The translations under genes and the position numbers were made by a program. Positions 1 to 7,725 of a stretch of DNA of 10,432 bases are shown here, one piece after another; position 1 is the first letter of the stretch, and every line of letters begins with the position of its first letter. The notes beneath the pieces are model-generated. The model saw nothing but the letters and a program-made list of their open reading frames with translations, searched no databases and was not told the origin of the DNA. The DNA is from Phoronis pallida (Eukaryota > Phoronida > Phoronidae), in contig JAOXYC010238682.1 in assembly GCA_028565715.1 (NCBI GenBank), positions 1 through 10,432 on the forward strand, in the 5' to 3' direction.

Positions 1-427
1 TTAAAAGAACGTAACATGTTTCACTATTGTCTAATAGCATTCTCAAACGACACGTACACACCCATTGCACAGATCAAGTGGCTAGAAAACGCAATCGATT
101 CCTCGTGGCCAGACTGACGGTCTTCAGACGGAGAACACCACCTAGCGGAGTCTGGGCCTGGTGTTACGGATGTAGAAAACGAGACGGAATTTTGCCGCCA
201 GTAATACAAGAGCACAAGAAATTGACAACAGATGGCGCTCACAAAATGTAAACAAAGTAGACATACATGATAACCGCTAGGATGCAAACTTGCTTGTTGA
301 GATTTGGCATTTTCCACAAGATTGCTAGGCTCTCCTTTATCAATAATTTTAGAATTGTTGGTTGCTGAATCAATAATAGTAAAACAGTTGGGAGTACACA
401 ACATTTTACAATTATGAAATGACTGGA
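1..427 (-). mobile_element. Penelope-like element, 3' fragment (copy 1), cut by window edge
   Basis: Read on the minus strand, this matches the plus-strand copy at about 6926-7267: the end of the endonuclease frame first, then the 3' UTR. The conserved C-terminal MPNLNKQV coding motif starts at 310 and reads downward, followed by a UTR with the GGCGGCAAAATTCCGTCTCG block. The endonuclease frame is broken by an inserted base near 345 (a 1-base shift relative to copy 3). The 126-codon open frame crossing this copy (404 to 24) is therefore a hybrid of coding and UTR sequence, not a gene. Copy 1 alone carries an extra 90 bp (about 83-172), bounded by 9-bp direct repeats. The match to the other copies is still running at base 1, so roughly 60 bases of the 3' end should lie outside the window. 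Its 5' truncation point abuts that of copy 2. The repeat relationship is directly visible; the assignment to Penelope rests on copy 3. Confidence 0.75.
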
Positions 428-436
428 GAGGTATTA

Positions 437-629
437 CACTCTTGTATTCCTCTGTAGTTTTGGCGGCAAAATTCCGTCTCGTTTTCTAGTCACTTTGATC
501 TGTGCAATGGGTGTGTACGTGTCGTTTGAGAATGCTATTAGATAATAGTGAAACATGTTACGTTCTTTTAAAAGCATTGTGTTTTTTTTTGTCTTCACGC
601 TTCGACTACTTAGTGGCCGTGATTATGGA
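437..629 (+). mobile_element. Penelope-like element, 3' UTR fragment (copy 2)
   Basis: Only the 3' UTR survives here. From GGCGGCAAAATTCCGTCTCG (462) to the terminal GGCCGTGATTATGGA (615-629) I count about seven differences from copy 3 over roughly 170 bases. The match then stops abruptly, at the same base of the repeat as in copy 3. That shared stop marks the probable 3' end of the element. At the 5' side the match starts near 437, in a short altered stretch containing an extra CCTCTGTAG-like piece. Copies 1 and 2 form an inverted pair whose outer arms (1-78 and about 494-571) are almost perfect reverse complements. Inverted, 5'-truncated pairs are a known habit of Penelope-like elements. 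Open frames of 64-79 codons in this part are not conserved between copies and are not genes. Confidence 0.75.
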
Positions 630-809
630 ATATTTAATTTACTTACTAGGAGATATTATTGTAGAGTTCACGGAAGCAGGATCTGTTCATACACCGCCGG
701 AAGTATCAGTCCCACGGTAACAAGACAGTCATGTGACCAAGACCATTAGTTGATTGGTCGAAATGTAGTGAACTCTACAACAATATCTCTTAGAAAAGGA
801 ATTAAATAT
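630..809. mobile_element. Short inverted-repeat element (MITE-like), 180 bp
   Basis: Bases 630-671 and 768-809 are reverse complements with 36 of 42 positions matching, including an uninterrupted block spanning GTAGAGTTCAC. The loop of about 96 bases carries no coding frame. Each arm has a TA two bases from its outer end (631-632 and 807-808), which would suit a TA target duplication, but this is not proven. The left end lies on the base after Penelope copy 2 stops, so one element may have inserted at the edge of the other. The structure is directly visible; classification as a non-autonomous DNA transposon is inference. Confidence 0.6.
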
Positions 810-1200
810 ATTTTTATTATCAAATATTCAGGAGAAATGAACACTCTTTTTCACCGAATTATTGCATTTAACGGTTTGGCCTCGGTCCCAGCTAGAGCAG
901 CATTCGGAAGTTTTGAACGTTCATCAACCAAGCTGATCAAAAATATATGGACAATCGTCTTCAACCAAATGTGGACTTACATAAGTTAATTCAAGCAGCG
1001 TAGGATACATGTACATGTACGTCTAATTAAAACTAAGTAAAAACAAATACTTTAATTAAAGACAAATTATCTCTAAAACTCGCCCACGTTTCCGTTGTTT
1101 TCAAAATCTTACGTAAAACGGTTGCCTGTCCTCCTATAGATCCTCTCCATCGACTGTAGGCTATGCTGTGGCTGCATTTGCGGCATTGTTCTATCTGCAT
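810..1200. other. No gene seen; AT-rich spacer
   Basis: This stretch contains a small palindromic ACATGTACATGTAC run at about 1007-1020 and short frames on both strands without recognisable domains. Nothing here can be assigned. Confidence 0.5.
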
Positions 1201-1240
1201 AATCGGAACACCTCGGGTATAATCGGAACACCTCGGGTAT
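1201..1240. repeat. Perfect tandem duplication of a 20-bp unit
   Basis: The unit AATCGGAACACCTCGGGTAT occurs twice without a mismatch (1201-1220 and 1221-1240). The perfect identity suggests a recent local duplication. It lies inside a 79-codon minus-strand open frame that has no recognisable domain, so no coding role is proposed. Confidence 0.95.
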
Positions 1241-1364
1241 TTTTGGAGCGGTAAATTAATCCTGCAGCACATTTAGGTTGCGGTGTTCCGTTTGACTCAA
1301 GTTGATATTCCTTCCTTATCAACAGCCTGTCTCTATGAATGTCTTTGGTCTGCAAATCCGTCTT

Positions 1365-1580
1365 CTACCTTCGAATGTCTACGTCTGTGCCTTCTTTAAA
1401 TACGTGACCAATCCATTTCCGTCTTTCCTTTTCTTGACGAACCATCACAACTTGAAGATGTAATTTCTGCGGTATTTTCGATGAATTGCATCCAGCACCC
1501 TCGTGCTTACTTCTGCTGTCGTCATCTAGCTTCCACACCGAAATACAAGTTGGATATTACGTTTCTATTATAAAATTGTT
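1365..1580 (-). pseudogene. Decayed non-LTR retrotransposon, reverse-transcriptase C-terminal end
   Basis: On the minus strand, bases 1439 down to 1383 encode RQEKERRKWIGHVFKEGTD. This resembles the basic R-R-x-W-I/L-G-H-V motif found just downstream of the polymerase domain in many animal LINE proteins. Just upstream, in a different frame (1525 down to 1445), MTTAEVSTRVLDAIHRKYRR resembles the segment that normally precedes this motif. Still further upstream, a PTCISVW stretch recalls the usual P-T-L-x-Y-G-x-E-x-W. At least one frameshift and several stops separate these parts, and the motif frame ends at a stop at 1365-1367. It is a dead fragment. The clade (CR1, L2, RTE or Jockey type) cannot be decided from this piece. 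The assignment is from motif recognition, not alignment. Confidence 0.6.
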
Positions 1581-2008
1581 CCGCTCCTTGTCTTTGGATT
1601 ATTTCAAATCTGTCTTTGATTGATAAAAGTTCCTTTTTTATATTGAAGATCATTTGTTGTTGGTGAGACTACAGCCTGATGCTAAACTTGAGCACTTCCT
1701 CGAGATTTATTCAATCAATCTGCGTATGGTATATTTCGTATTTAGGATAACAGGTGTTTGTATTTCCTTCCTTTAGTTCACTCAGTAGACCATTGGGGTA
1801 ACAGTACACTCACTGATAATTTACTTCACTCAAATCTAGCCAGTCGTTTGTTTTACAAAAACACAATATTTGGAATAGTAGACTAAATTCACTTCTTGTG
1901 GACATGTGTGAGACGATGAAATTATAAAGTTTAGGAAAAGTTGGTAATAATTTGCTGGCATTGCTCCAGTCCATTTAGTTGAGAATGAGTACTGGCTACG
2001 GTCAGGAA
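1581..2008. other. No gene seen; possibly further LINE remnant
   Basis: On the minus strand this would be the upstream part of the decayed LINE, but I cannot read polymerase motifs in it. No RNA gene, tandem repeat or long open frame was found. Confidence 0.35.
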
Positions 2009-2125
2009 GTAACTAGCGTCTTGTCCAGGGGGAGTTGCCCAACTCTCATCCGCTCACGCTACAGAAACCGGGATAGCATCCGGCCCTATGCGATATTTGG
2101 CACGAAAAAGGATTTACTTACTTTT
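2009..2125 (+). repeat. Probable SINE-like dispersed repeat
   Basis: This segment is clearly richer in G and C than its surroundings. It runs from about GGAAGTAACTAGCG through CTTGTCCAGGGGGAG and CGCTACAGAAACCGGGATAG to CACGAAAAAGGATTTACTTACTTTTAC. The end in TTAC-type units resembles the short tail repeats of SINEs and of their partner LINEs. From memory, similar CTTGTCCAGGGGGAG...CGCTACAGAAACCGG text recurs in marine invertebrate genomes. I cannot verify this here and do not see a convincing polymerase III A and B box pair. It could instead be another dispersed repeat type. Confidence 0.35.
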
Positions 2126-4454
2126 ACACAAATGAATGTTTCGAGATTGAATTAATACCCATGCTCTATAACGCAAATGCACATGTGCTTCGTTTTTTAA
2201 ATTATACCGGGATCAATACTAGCGTTAATTTGCTATTCGATAATAGGCGTCTCAGGTATACCAGATGTGTTTTAGTAACGATTGTGTACCATTAATTGCA
2301 TTAAGATGAGTTTTCTCATTAATGTCGTCAATTGTCTCGTATTCACTGCAAATCACTTATTTTCGATTTTTAATTATTTAAGAAATTTTCCTCGCGTGTG
2401 GTACCATATTTCACAATTCAATTAAACGTGACTCAAGTGTGACGTATTAGAATAACACAACCAGGTAAAATCACTTTGCAGTATTTGTTTTTCTTCTGAG
2501 ATTACAGCGCCAAGATGAGGTCAAGGTAAAGTCAAGGACTAAGTCGGAGAACTTAATAGCAATTGAATGAAAATCGATGTTTTGTCAAGCGAGATACTGT
2601 TAAGAGTTCATAGTTAATTAAGCGCGTTGTTCATTCATGTTTTCCCGGGAGTCATTCATGCGCATGGGCAAGAACATGTGTTTTGTATGTATTTTTGCTG
2701 TCAACCTAACCGTTTCAATAACAACTTATATGTAATACACGACAGGTATTTTGTTAAGGGATTCAACAGATGTCATAAACGATTGCTTTCAAGTCATTCT
2801 TCGTTACTAGGAGGCAATTTTGTCAATTGAATCTCTACCTAATCCCAGGTGAAATAAAGAAGCTCAGAACACGCTTGTTGGACGTTAGTTATTGTTCTCT
2901 TATTGTTCTATTCTATAGTCCGGCGTGCGCTAGAAGCTATCTAATCCCCGGCTTAATTCTTTTGTTAAGGGCATTGTTACTGAACAATGAAGGGGTAGGC
3001 CGGTAATTGACCAATTAGTCGACATGGCTATAGGCAGGTGAATAAGCTTTAGAAATTTGCACAATAGCCGTTAGGTAAATACTTCCAGCTCGCAATTGTT
3101 TGAACGTTATACACTTCCGCAATACGTCAAAAACCTGTATCCCTGTGGCCATTTCTGACTTGATAAAATTTATAGACGGCATTTGAGAAAACTGAAACCA
3201 ACAAAATGTATTTAAAAAACATGTCCGCCATAAAGAAAGTAGGTAGTAAAAGGTTTAGCTATGGAGAATAATCAACGCGATGTGGTAACAAAAACGGATG
3301 AAACATGTTGATAGTTTTTCTTCCGTAAGTACAGTGCGTTATATTACTTTTTAAATTATTGCTTATTGCTTTACAAGTTTAAGTATGAATCCATGTAATC
3401 AACTAATCAGCTAAGCAAACTAATAACATAACTATTATAGGTGTCATTATAATGATTGTAATGACACATATATACTGTAGTTACAATTTACATTGTTGTA
3501 TTGCCTTCCATGAACTTTGCGTATGGCTAGTATTTCCTTTTTACTTAAATTATGCACCGAAGCACACACAAGCCGGATGTTTTCACAAAAATCATGTTAC
3601 ATGATTGCGGTGATTCATCTCATCTGGATTGTAATTAATGTCAAAGAGATCTTAATGACGTCATTTGTAATTCCCTTGCGGAGACTTCAAGCTTACGGTG
3701 CTTTACAGGTACAATTACAAGTAATTGATGAGAGGATACCATTTGCACCGTTTCAGCAGTAGGCCTACCTGTTGAGCATCAAGCCGAATCAGGAATTTTA
3801 TTTGAACTGAACACTCACTCTGAAGATTTATTGTTTGCGGTTCAGCATGCAGAGCTGACTCAGCGTCACTCAAATTATGAGTGTTTCGCTCAAGATGAGT
3901 TTTCAAAAAGCATGGTCGGTTCTTCCGGAAACAAAACTTACCGTATCCAAAATCGTGATCTTTAATATATACGAGGTGATGTGCGTGGCGTTTAGATACA
4001 TACATGTACATTTTCTGTTAGGTCCTCAAATAGATGAATTAATGAAGTTGTTAGTTTCTGCCAGTAGACCGTATACTTATACTTAACATTTTTCTGTTTG
4101 GCTCGAACATGTTGTCTGGTGAATATTGAAAAGACAGAAAATTTCCCAGATCAGTAATCCCAATTTTTTTTCTTTTCAAAATTTATCACTTTTGGCAAGT
4201 AAATTAAAAAGCATACATTTATGTTATACACTATTTGATTATGTTGCGCTGTTCCTCAATATATAGAACATGGCGCTATTTTCACTTCATATCCAAAACT
4301 GACCGAAGCTGAAACAAAAAGGAAAGTAGATTGTCATCTGTATTGATGTAACCAGCGATCAGACACGCGGCAGTCAGTCTTGCGCACACCATTGGGCAAC
4401 ATTGAGCTTTTAAGCCAAAACCGGACTCGCCAATGACTCGGATTTATGAAACAG
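2126..4454. other. Long gene-free stretch
   Basis: No protein domain, RNA gene or transposon end is recognisable in these 2.3 kb. Minor items: two GTCAAGG half-sites 11 bp apart near 2520-2537; an 11-bp near-perfect tandem repeat of TTATTGTTCT at 2889-2910; a 9-bp-arm hairpin at 3441-3467; and one perfect TGACGTCA at 3656-3663. Open frames of 65-98 codons near 3517-4086 overlap on opposite strands and have low-complexity hydrophobic content, as expected by chance in AT-rich DNA. Confidence 0.5.
3441..3467. repeat. Short hairpin, 9-bp perfect arms
   Basis: GTGTCATTA (3441-3449) and TAATGACAC (3459-3467) are exact reverse complements around a 9-base spacer that itself contains part of an ATAAT palindrome. 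No known role is suggested by the context. Confidence 0.6.
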
Positions 4455-4739
4455 TACCGGGATACCGAAAGAGCGCCCCCTGAAAGATCGCCCATGGGCG
4501 CTCTCAAGGAAATTTTCCGAAAGAGCGCCAATGTGCACCTCTCAAAAAACTACAAATTTTTTTGGTAATCATTATTTTTCGTTCTCTTAATTTAATTTAA
4601 AAGAGCATTAATTTGGATGTATTCTGTCCATGATTTTCTGAAAAAGCGCCCACGGGCGCTCTTTCTGAAAAAGGTAACTTGAAACAAAGTGCTTTTTTCC
4701 TTAAAAGCGCCCAGGGCGCTCTTTCAGAAAACCCCGGTA
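4455..4739. mobile_element. TA-bounded MITE-like element built from GAGCGCCC hairpins
   Basis: The ends are inverted. The left end begins TACCGGG and then GAAAGAGCGCCC (4467-4478). The reverse complement of the right end begins TACCGGG and then GAAAGAGCGCCC (read from 4725 down to 4714), with a 2-base length difference between the blocks. TA at each end would suit a TA target duplication, as in Tc1/mariner-type elements. Inside, the same core recurs as head-to-head pairs forming hairpins at about 4483-4505, 4519-4543 (degenerate), 4638-4667 and 4700-4726. An AT-rich middle section separates the first two hairpins from the last two. There is no coding capacity, so it would need a transposase from elsewhere. 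The inverted and repeated structure is directly visible; the transposon class is inference. Confidence 0.6.
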
Positions 4740-5260
4740 AATACTTCCATAGCTCGGATGCAGAGCACGTTAATGGCGTTTCATGTTTGCTCTAGATCTT
4801 TTAAGCGGGTTTGGTTTTTTAACAGTTAACTCTGTTATGATAAGAATTTAGCCTATATGTAATTGAAATATGTATTTGTATGTTTGTTGTATGTTAGAAC
4901 AACGTAATAACCCGATATATATGATATATTGCCTGAGGCCGAGTGCTCCAGTGGTCGATATTGCGTTTTGTTTAGCTGCCATAAACAAAAGTACACACAA
5001 ACATATAAATCGAGGGATGATAAAAATTGCTTTTTGATCATCATTGTTTTGTCTTTCTTCATCCAAGCAAAGCTTAATCTCAATCGTAATGCTTTTTCAA
5101 GCTCAGTAATGATCAAATATTGTCTCATTGCGCCAGATTTGTTATGTAAACAGGAAAACAGGTTAAGCACGCGGTCTTTACGCAACGATAAACGGTCAAT
5201 TATTGACTGGCATAATTTTTGTCGATCACAGCCAGGGTCTGTTTCAGGATAAGAATGTTC
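4740..5260. other. No gene seen between two repeats
   Basis: Three overlapping open frames of 72-110 codons lie here on opposite strands. None has a recognisable domain, a consistent codon pattern or a flanking splice signal. I regard the stretch as non-coding spacer. Confidence 0.45.
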
Positions 5261-5278
5261 ATAATAATAATAATAATA
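5261..5278. repeat. ATA trinucleotide microsatellite
   Basis: Six uninterrupted ATA units. Read on the minus strand they are TAT/ATT units at the very end of the adjacent retroelement tail, where such short tail repeats normally sit. Confidence 0.9.
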
Positions 5279-5339
5279 GTGTCGGTGCTTATATAGCGCC
5301 TTTTTCTCAAAGCGCTTTACAATGATTATTATCCCGCCA
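5261..5339 (-). mobile_element. 3' tail of an L2/CR1-type LINE or its partner SINE
   Basis: On the minus strand the sequence reads TTGTAAAGCGCTTTGAG, a run of A, GGCGCTATATAAG, then ATT-type units. This arrangement (AAAGCGCTTTGAG, spacer, AAAGGCGCTATATAA, ATT-like tail) is familiar from 3' tails of L2-like LINEs and of SINEs that borrow them in fish and invertebrates. The GCGCT and AGCGC pieces can form the short stem that the partner reverse transcriptase is thought to recognise. No LINE coding sequence is visible further upstream (higher coordinates), so this is either a severely 5'-truncated LINE or a SINE whose head I cannot define. Family assignment is from memory. Confidence 0.55.
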
Positions 5340-5452
5340 GTTTGCGGAACGGTAATTCACTCAAGTAACAGTTAAAAGGTGGATAAAAGTTTATACACCA
5401 GCAGTAGAAATCAGGTTATGATACGCGTTCGAGAACTGTAACTGTATTTTGA

Positions 5453-5667
5453 GCTTTTGGTACTATTACGCAATGGTGCTTGGGGAACTGGCCGTTATTC
5501 AGTCAAGATTAGGGTTAGAGTTAGGGTTTAGGGTTGGTTTTTCTTTCGAATTAGGATTAGGGGAACGCTTAAGGTCATGACCATACCTAGGATTAGGGTT
5601 AGGGTTAGGTTTAGGGTTAGGTTAGTCTCTGGTTCCACCAGCACCACGGTGTTAAAGTACCACTTGC
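5453..5667. mobile_element. Small inverted-repeat element carrying telomere-like repeats, 9-bp target duplication
   Basis: GTATTTTGA occurs on both sides (5444-5452 and 5668-5676) as a perfect 9-bp direct repeat that fits a target-site duplication. Immediately inside, the ends are inverted: left GCTTTTGGTACT and, on the other strand, right GCAAGTGGTACT. The similarity continues through TGGTGCT and GG-AAC to about 5491 on the left and 5630 on the right. The 215-bp element has no coding frame. Its interior holds two blocks of TTAGGG-like repeats (about 5508-5536 and 5588-5625) around a perfect GGTCATGACC palindrome. A 9-bp duplication is compatible with Mutator-like or Merlin-like transposases, but terminal sequence alone does not decide the superfamily. 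Confidence 0.75.
5508..5625 (+). repeat. Interstitial telomere-like (TTAGGG) repeat blocks
   Basis: Degenerate TTAGGG units on the plus strand occur at about 5508-5536 and again at 5588-5625, with TTAGGA and TTAGGTT variants. They are interrupted by about 50 bases of other sequence containing a further TTAGGATTAGGGG piece. TTAGGG is the usual animal telomere unit. Because both blocks lie inside a transposon-like unit with its own inverted ends and target duplication, they probably arrived with that element and do not mark an old chromosome end. Confidence 0.85.
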
Positions 5668-5771
5668 GTATTTTGACGTCATTTTAGTGAATAATTTAAC
5701 ATAACGTCAAAAGTAAAATTAAATAAATAAAAATTCTGTTTTGCAAAAGAAATACAAAAAATATCGAAATT

Positions 5772-6080
5772 TCACCATTGGCTTTCTTAATACAAAAGAA
5801 TATAGATTCAAACCATGCACAACCAAATTATTCAAAAATGAATAGGGGTCACGGTACGATGTTTTAAACTATGGGGATTTTAAATCAACGTGTTCTTGCC
5901 AAAAAATACTACATTGGTTCAAACGGAGACAGTTCTCTTTGCTGCAGAAAACTTCAATTTAAAAAAAGAATCACCATTGGAATGTTTCCACAGTAAAAAA
6001 AATGTGTTATTTCAAGTTTTAGCAATTGAAAAACAACAACGTGTGGGTAGGTCACGGTGCATTTTTTAAAGTTACGGTTA
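5772..6080 (+). repeat. Diverged direct duplication, period about 200 bp
   Basis: Two anchors recur in the same order and spacing. TCACCATTGG occurs at 5772 and 5971, and GGTCACGGT (followed by TTTTAAA within about 15 bases) at 5847 and 6050. The segments just before each first anchor, starting near TGCAAAAGAAA and TGCAGAAAAC, also resemble each other. Divergence is high between the anchors. This is either an old tandem duplication or two units of a repeat family I cannot name. No open frame spans it. Confidence 0.5.
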
Positions 6081-6808
6081 ATAATGAAAGTCCAGTCGAT
6101 TCTGATTCTATTGTCTTACTACTATTTATGACGTCAAACCAGTGTTCTGCGCTAATAGTGAATTAAAAACGTCGTTTGCCGCTAGATGTTTAAGACTTGT
6201 TAAACGATCCACCTTAACCAGAAATCTTCCTCCTTCGCTCAATGGTCGGCTTCAAACAATACGTTTTTTGTGTCCCAAGTTTCAGATCCCGATATGTAGA
6301 ACACTCATTTTTTCTCGAGACCAGCAAACAATGATTTTTGGGATTATATCTGATGTAAATCTTAAACTCATACATGTTCATCGCTACTGACGAATGTAGA
6401 ATCATCAATTATTGAAATATATACGTCGTTTTCATCCGTTTTTTACTCACTTTGATAGTTTTCCGTTGCTAATTCTACATTCATTCTTTATCGAAAACAC
6501 GATGTTATTACCTTACAGTTGATCTCAGTTATCTTGACGACCCGCCAAGAGTTTTTATCATGTCACATTGGCCGCCTGCTGTATAGAGATTCCGTGCTGC
6601 TCTTCGGGCAGAAATACGTGTAGCGCGTTGGCGCATTATTGCCAGCTTTTTGACGCTGTTTAGCTGTAGTTGACTACTCATTGTTGACGTTGTTTGAACG
6701 CATTTTTGGCAACGTTTTGACGCTCTTTTTTCTAGGCATACTTCTGGCAGAAAAGCGCCTAGCCTATTTCTGTCTGTTCTTTTTGCAATTTACTGAAGTC
6801 ATTCGACG
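6081..6808. other. No confident gene; possible upstream part of Penelope copy 3
   Basis: If copy 3 extended further 5', its reverse transcriptase would lie here on the plus strand, but no polymerase motif is recognisable. Copy 1 offers no comparison because it is truncated. The 82-codon frame at 6142-6390 and the 111-codon frame at 6681-7016 have no recognisable domain, and the latter overlaps the real endonuclease frame in another phase. A perfect TGACGTCA lies at 6129-6136. Confidence 0.4.
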
Positions 6809-7099
6809 ATGGAGGTCAATCTTTACAAAAATTGTAACAATTGGAACTTTATTTTGTTTAACCGTTTATCAACAACTAGGATCAATGAACATCTCACGTC
6901 TGATAAGAACTCACATGTATATCAACATATCCAGTCATCTCATAATTGTAAAATGTTGTGTACTCCCAACTATTTTACTATTATTGATTCAGCAACCAAC
7001 AATTCTTAATTATTAATAAAGGAGAGCCTAGCAATCTGGTGGAGAATGCCAAATCTCAACAAGCAAGTTTTGCATCCTAACGTTACCATGTATGTCTAG
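6809..7099 (+). pseudogene. GIY-YIG endonuclease domain of a Penelope-like element
   Basis: One frame of 97 codons runs from 6809 to a natural stop at 7097-7099, with a single internal stop (TAA, 7007-7009, codon 67). The GIY-YIG endonuclease nicks DNA to prime reverse transcription in Penelope-like elements. The N-terminal GIY and YIG strands are eroded (around NLYKNCNNWNFILFN). The following helix, with its conserved arginine, is clear: RLSTTRINEHLTSDKNS. The C-terminal block after the internal stop, IKESLAIWWRMPNLNKQV, carries the catalytic-type glutamate and the P-x-L-N-K-Q ending typical of these proteins. C-x2-W (expected C-x2-C) and H-x4-H match the extra zinc-finger-like residues of the Penelope subgroup, with one cysteine lost. 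The reverse transcriptase part is not recognisable upstream. A non-LTR element with a GIY-YIG domain is the alternative. This copy is inactive. Confidence 0.7.
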
Positions 7100-7324
7100 T
7101 TTGTTTACATTTTGTGAGCGCCATCTGTTGTCAATTTTCGCGCTCTTGTATTACTTTGGCGGCAAAATTCCGTCTCGTTTTCTAGTCACTTTGATCTGCT
7201 GCAATGGGTGTACGTGTCGTTTGAAAATGCTATTAGACAACAGTGAAACATGTTACGTTCTTTTAAAAGCATTGTGTTTGGTTTTGTCTTCACGCTTCGA
7301 CTACTTAGTGGCCGTGATTATGGA
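6809..7324 (+). mobile_element. Penelope-like element, 3' end with coding part (copy 3)
   Basis: This is the longest of the three copies: the endonuclease frame (6809-7099), then a 225-base 3' UTR ending at GGCCGTGATTATGGA (7324), exactly where copy 2 also ends. It matches copy 1 (minus strand) from about 6926 and copy 2 from about 7145. Like copy 2, it lacks the extra 90 bp of copy 1 at CGTTTTCTAG (about 7177). The true 5' limit is unknown, because no other copy covers 6809-6925. A CTCF-like GCGCCATCTGTTG lies in the UTR at 7118-7130, as in copy 1. Confidence 0.7.
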
Positions 7325-7711
7325 CGTTTATATACCTATAAATCGGCGCTTTTACTGTATGTGCTTATACACCAGTTGTGTTTTTTCAGTCATATATGAT
7401 TATTTTTGTACGAAAAGGGGTTGAATGTAGCTAAAAAAAACTAAAGTGCGCGTGTGCATAAACCCAGTGACCGCCAGTGACCACCCACTCTTACTAAAGG
7501 GACAGGCATATATCTCGGAATGCTCTTTGGGATGGTCGGATTTGTAATGAGTTAAAAACAAATTTATATAAGGTTGTCATAATTTTTCTTCCAATGTTGA
7601 TTACGCAACCTGAGAAGCGATAACAGGACATCTCTAATACTAAACGCATCATCCACTCCCTGGGCATCCACACTTCACTGTCTGTATCCGCGAATACATT
7701 GTAGTCTTCCT
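7325..7711. other. No gene seen; spacer before the candidate exon
   Basis: The only structure noted is an imperfect 10-bp tandem repeat, CCAGTGACCG/CCAGTGACCA, at 7464-7483. The end of the stretch (7701-7725) is pyrimidine-rich and finishes in TTGCAG, which reads as a splice acceptor for the frame that follows. Confidence 0.45.
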
Positions 7712-7725
7712 GTGTTATCTTGCAG

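Noticed and set aside
107-140. CTGAAGA in the 90-bp segment (minus strand) as a hammerhead core
   Set aside because: The expected GAAA box is not present at a suitable position (GAGGAAT instead) and stem II does not pair.
24-404. 126-codon minus-strand open frame as a gene
   Set aside because: Comparison with the copy at 6809-7324 shows it joins out-of-frame endonuclease codons to 3' UTR and the extra 90-bp segment. It is a chance fusion inside a dead retroelement copy.
4936-4954. AGGCCGAGTGCTCCAGTGG as a tRNA or tRNA-SINE A box
   Set aside because: No B box (GGTTCGANNCC-like) follows at the right distance, and no cloverleaf can be drawn.
4853-5252. Three overlapping open frames of 72-110 codons
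   Set aside because: They lie on opposite strands over the same DNA and show no domain, splice signal or codon bias. They are expected by chance in AT-rich sequence.
5508-5625. True telomere or chromosome-fusion scar
   Set aside because: The TTAGGG-like blocks sit within a unit with its own inverted ends and a perfect 9-bp duplication, which a fusion would not create.
6681-7016. 111-codon hydrophobic open frame as a membrane protein
   Set aside because: It overlaps the endonuclease frame in another phase, and its hydrophobicity is explained by T-rich codons. The conserved motifs are in the 6809-7099 frame.
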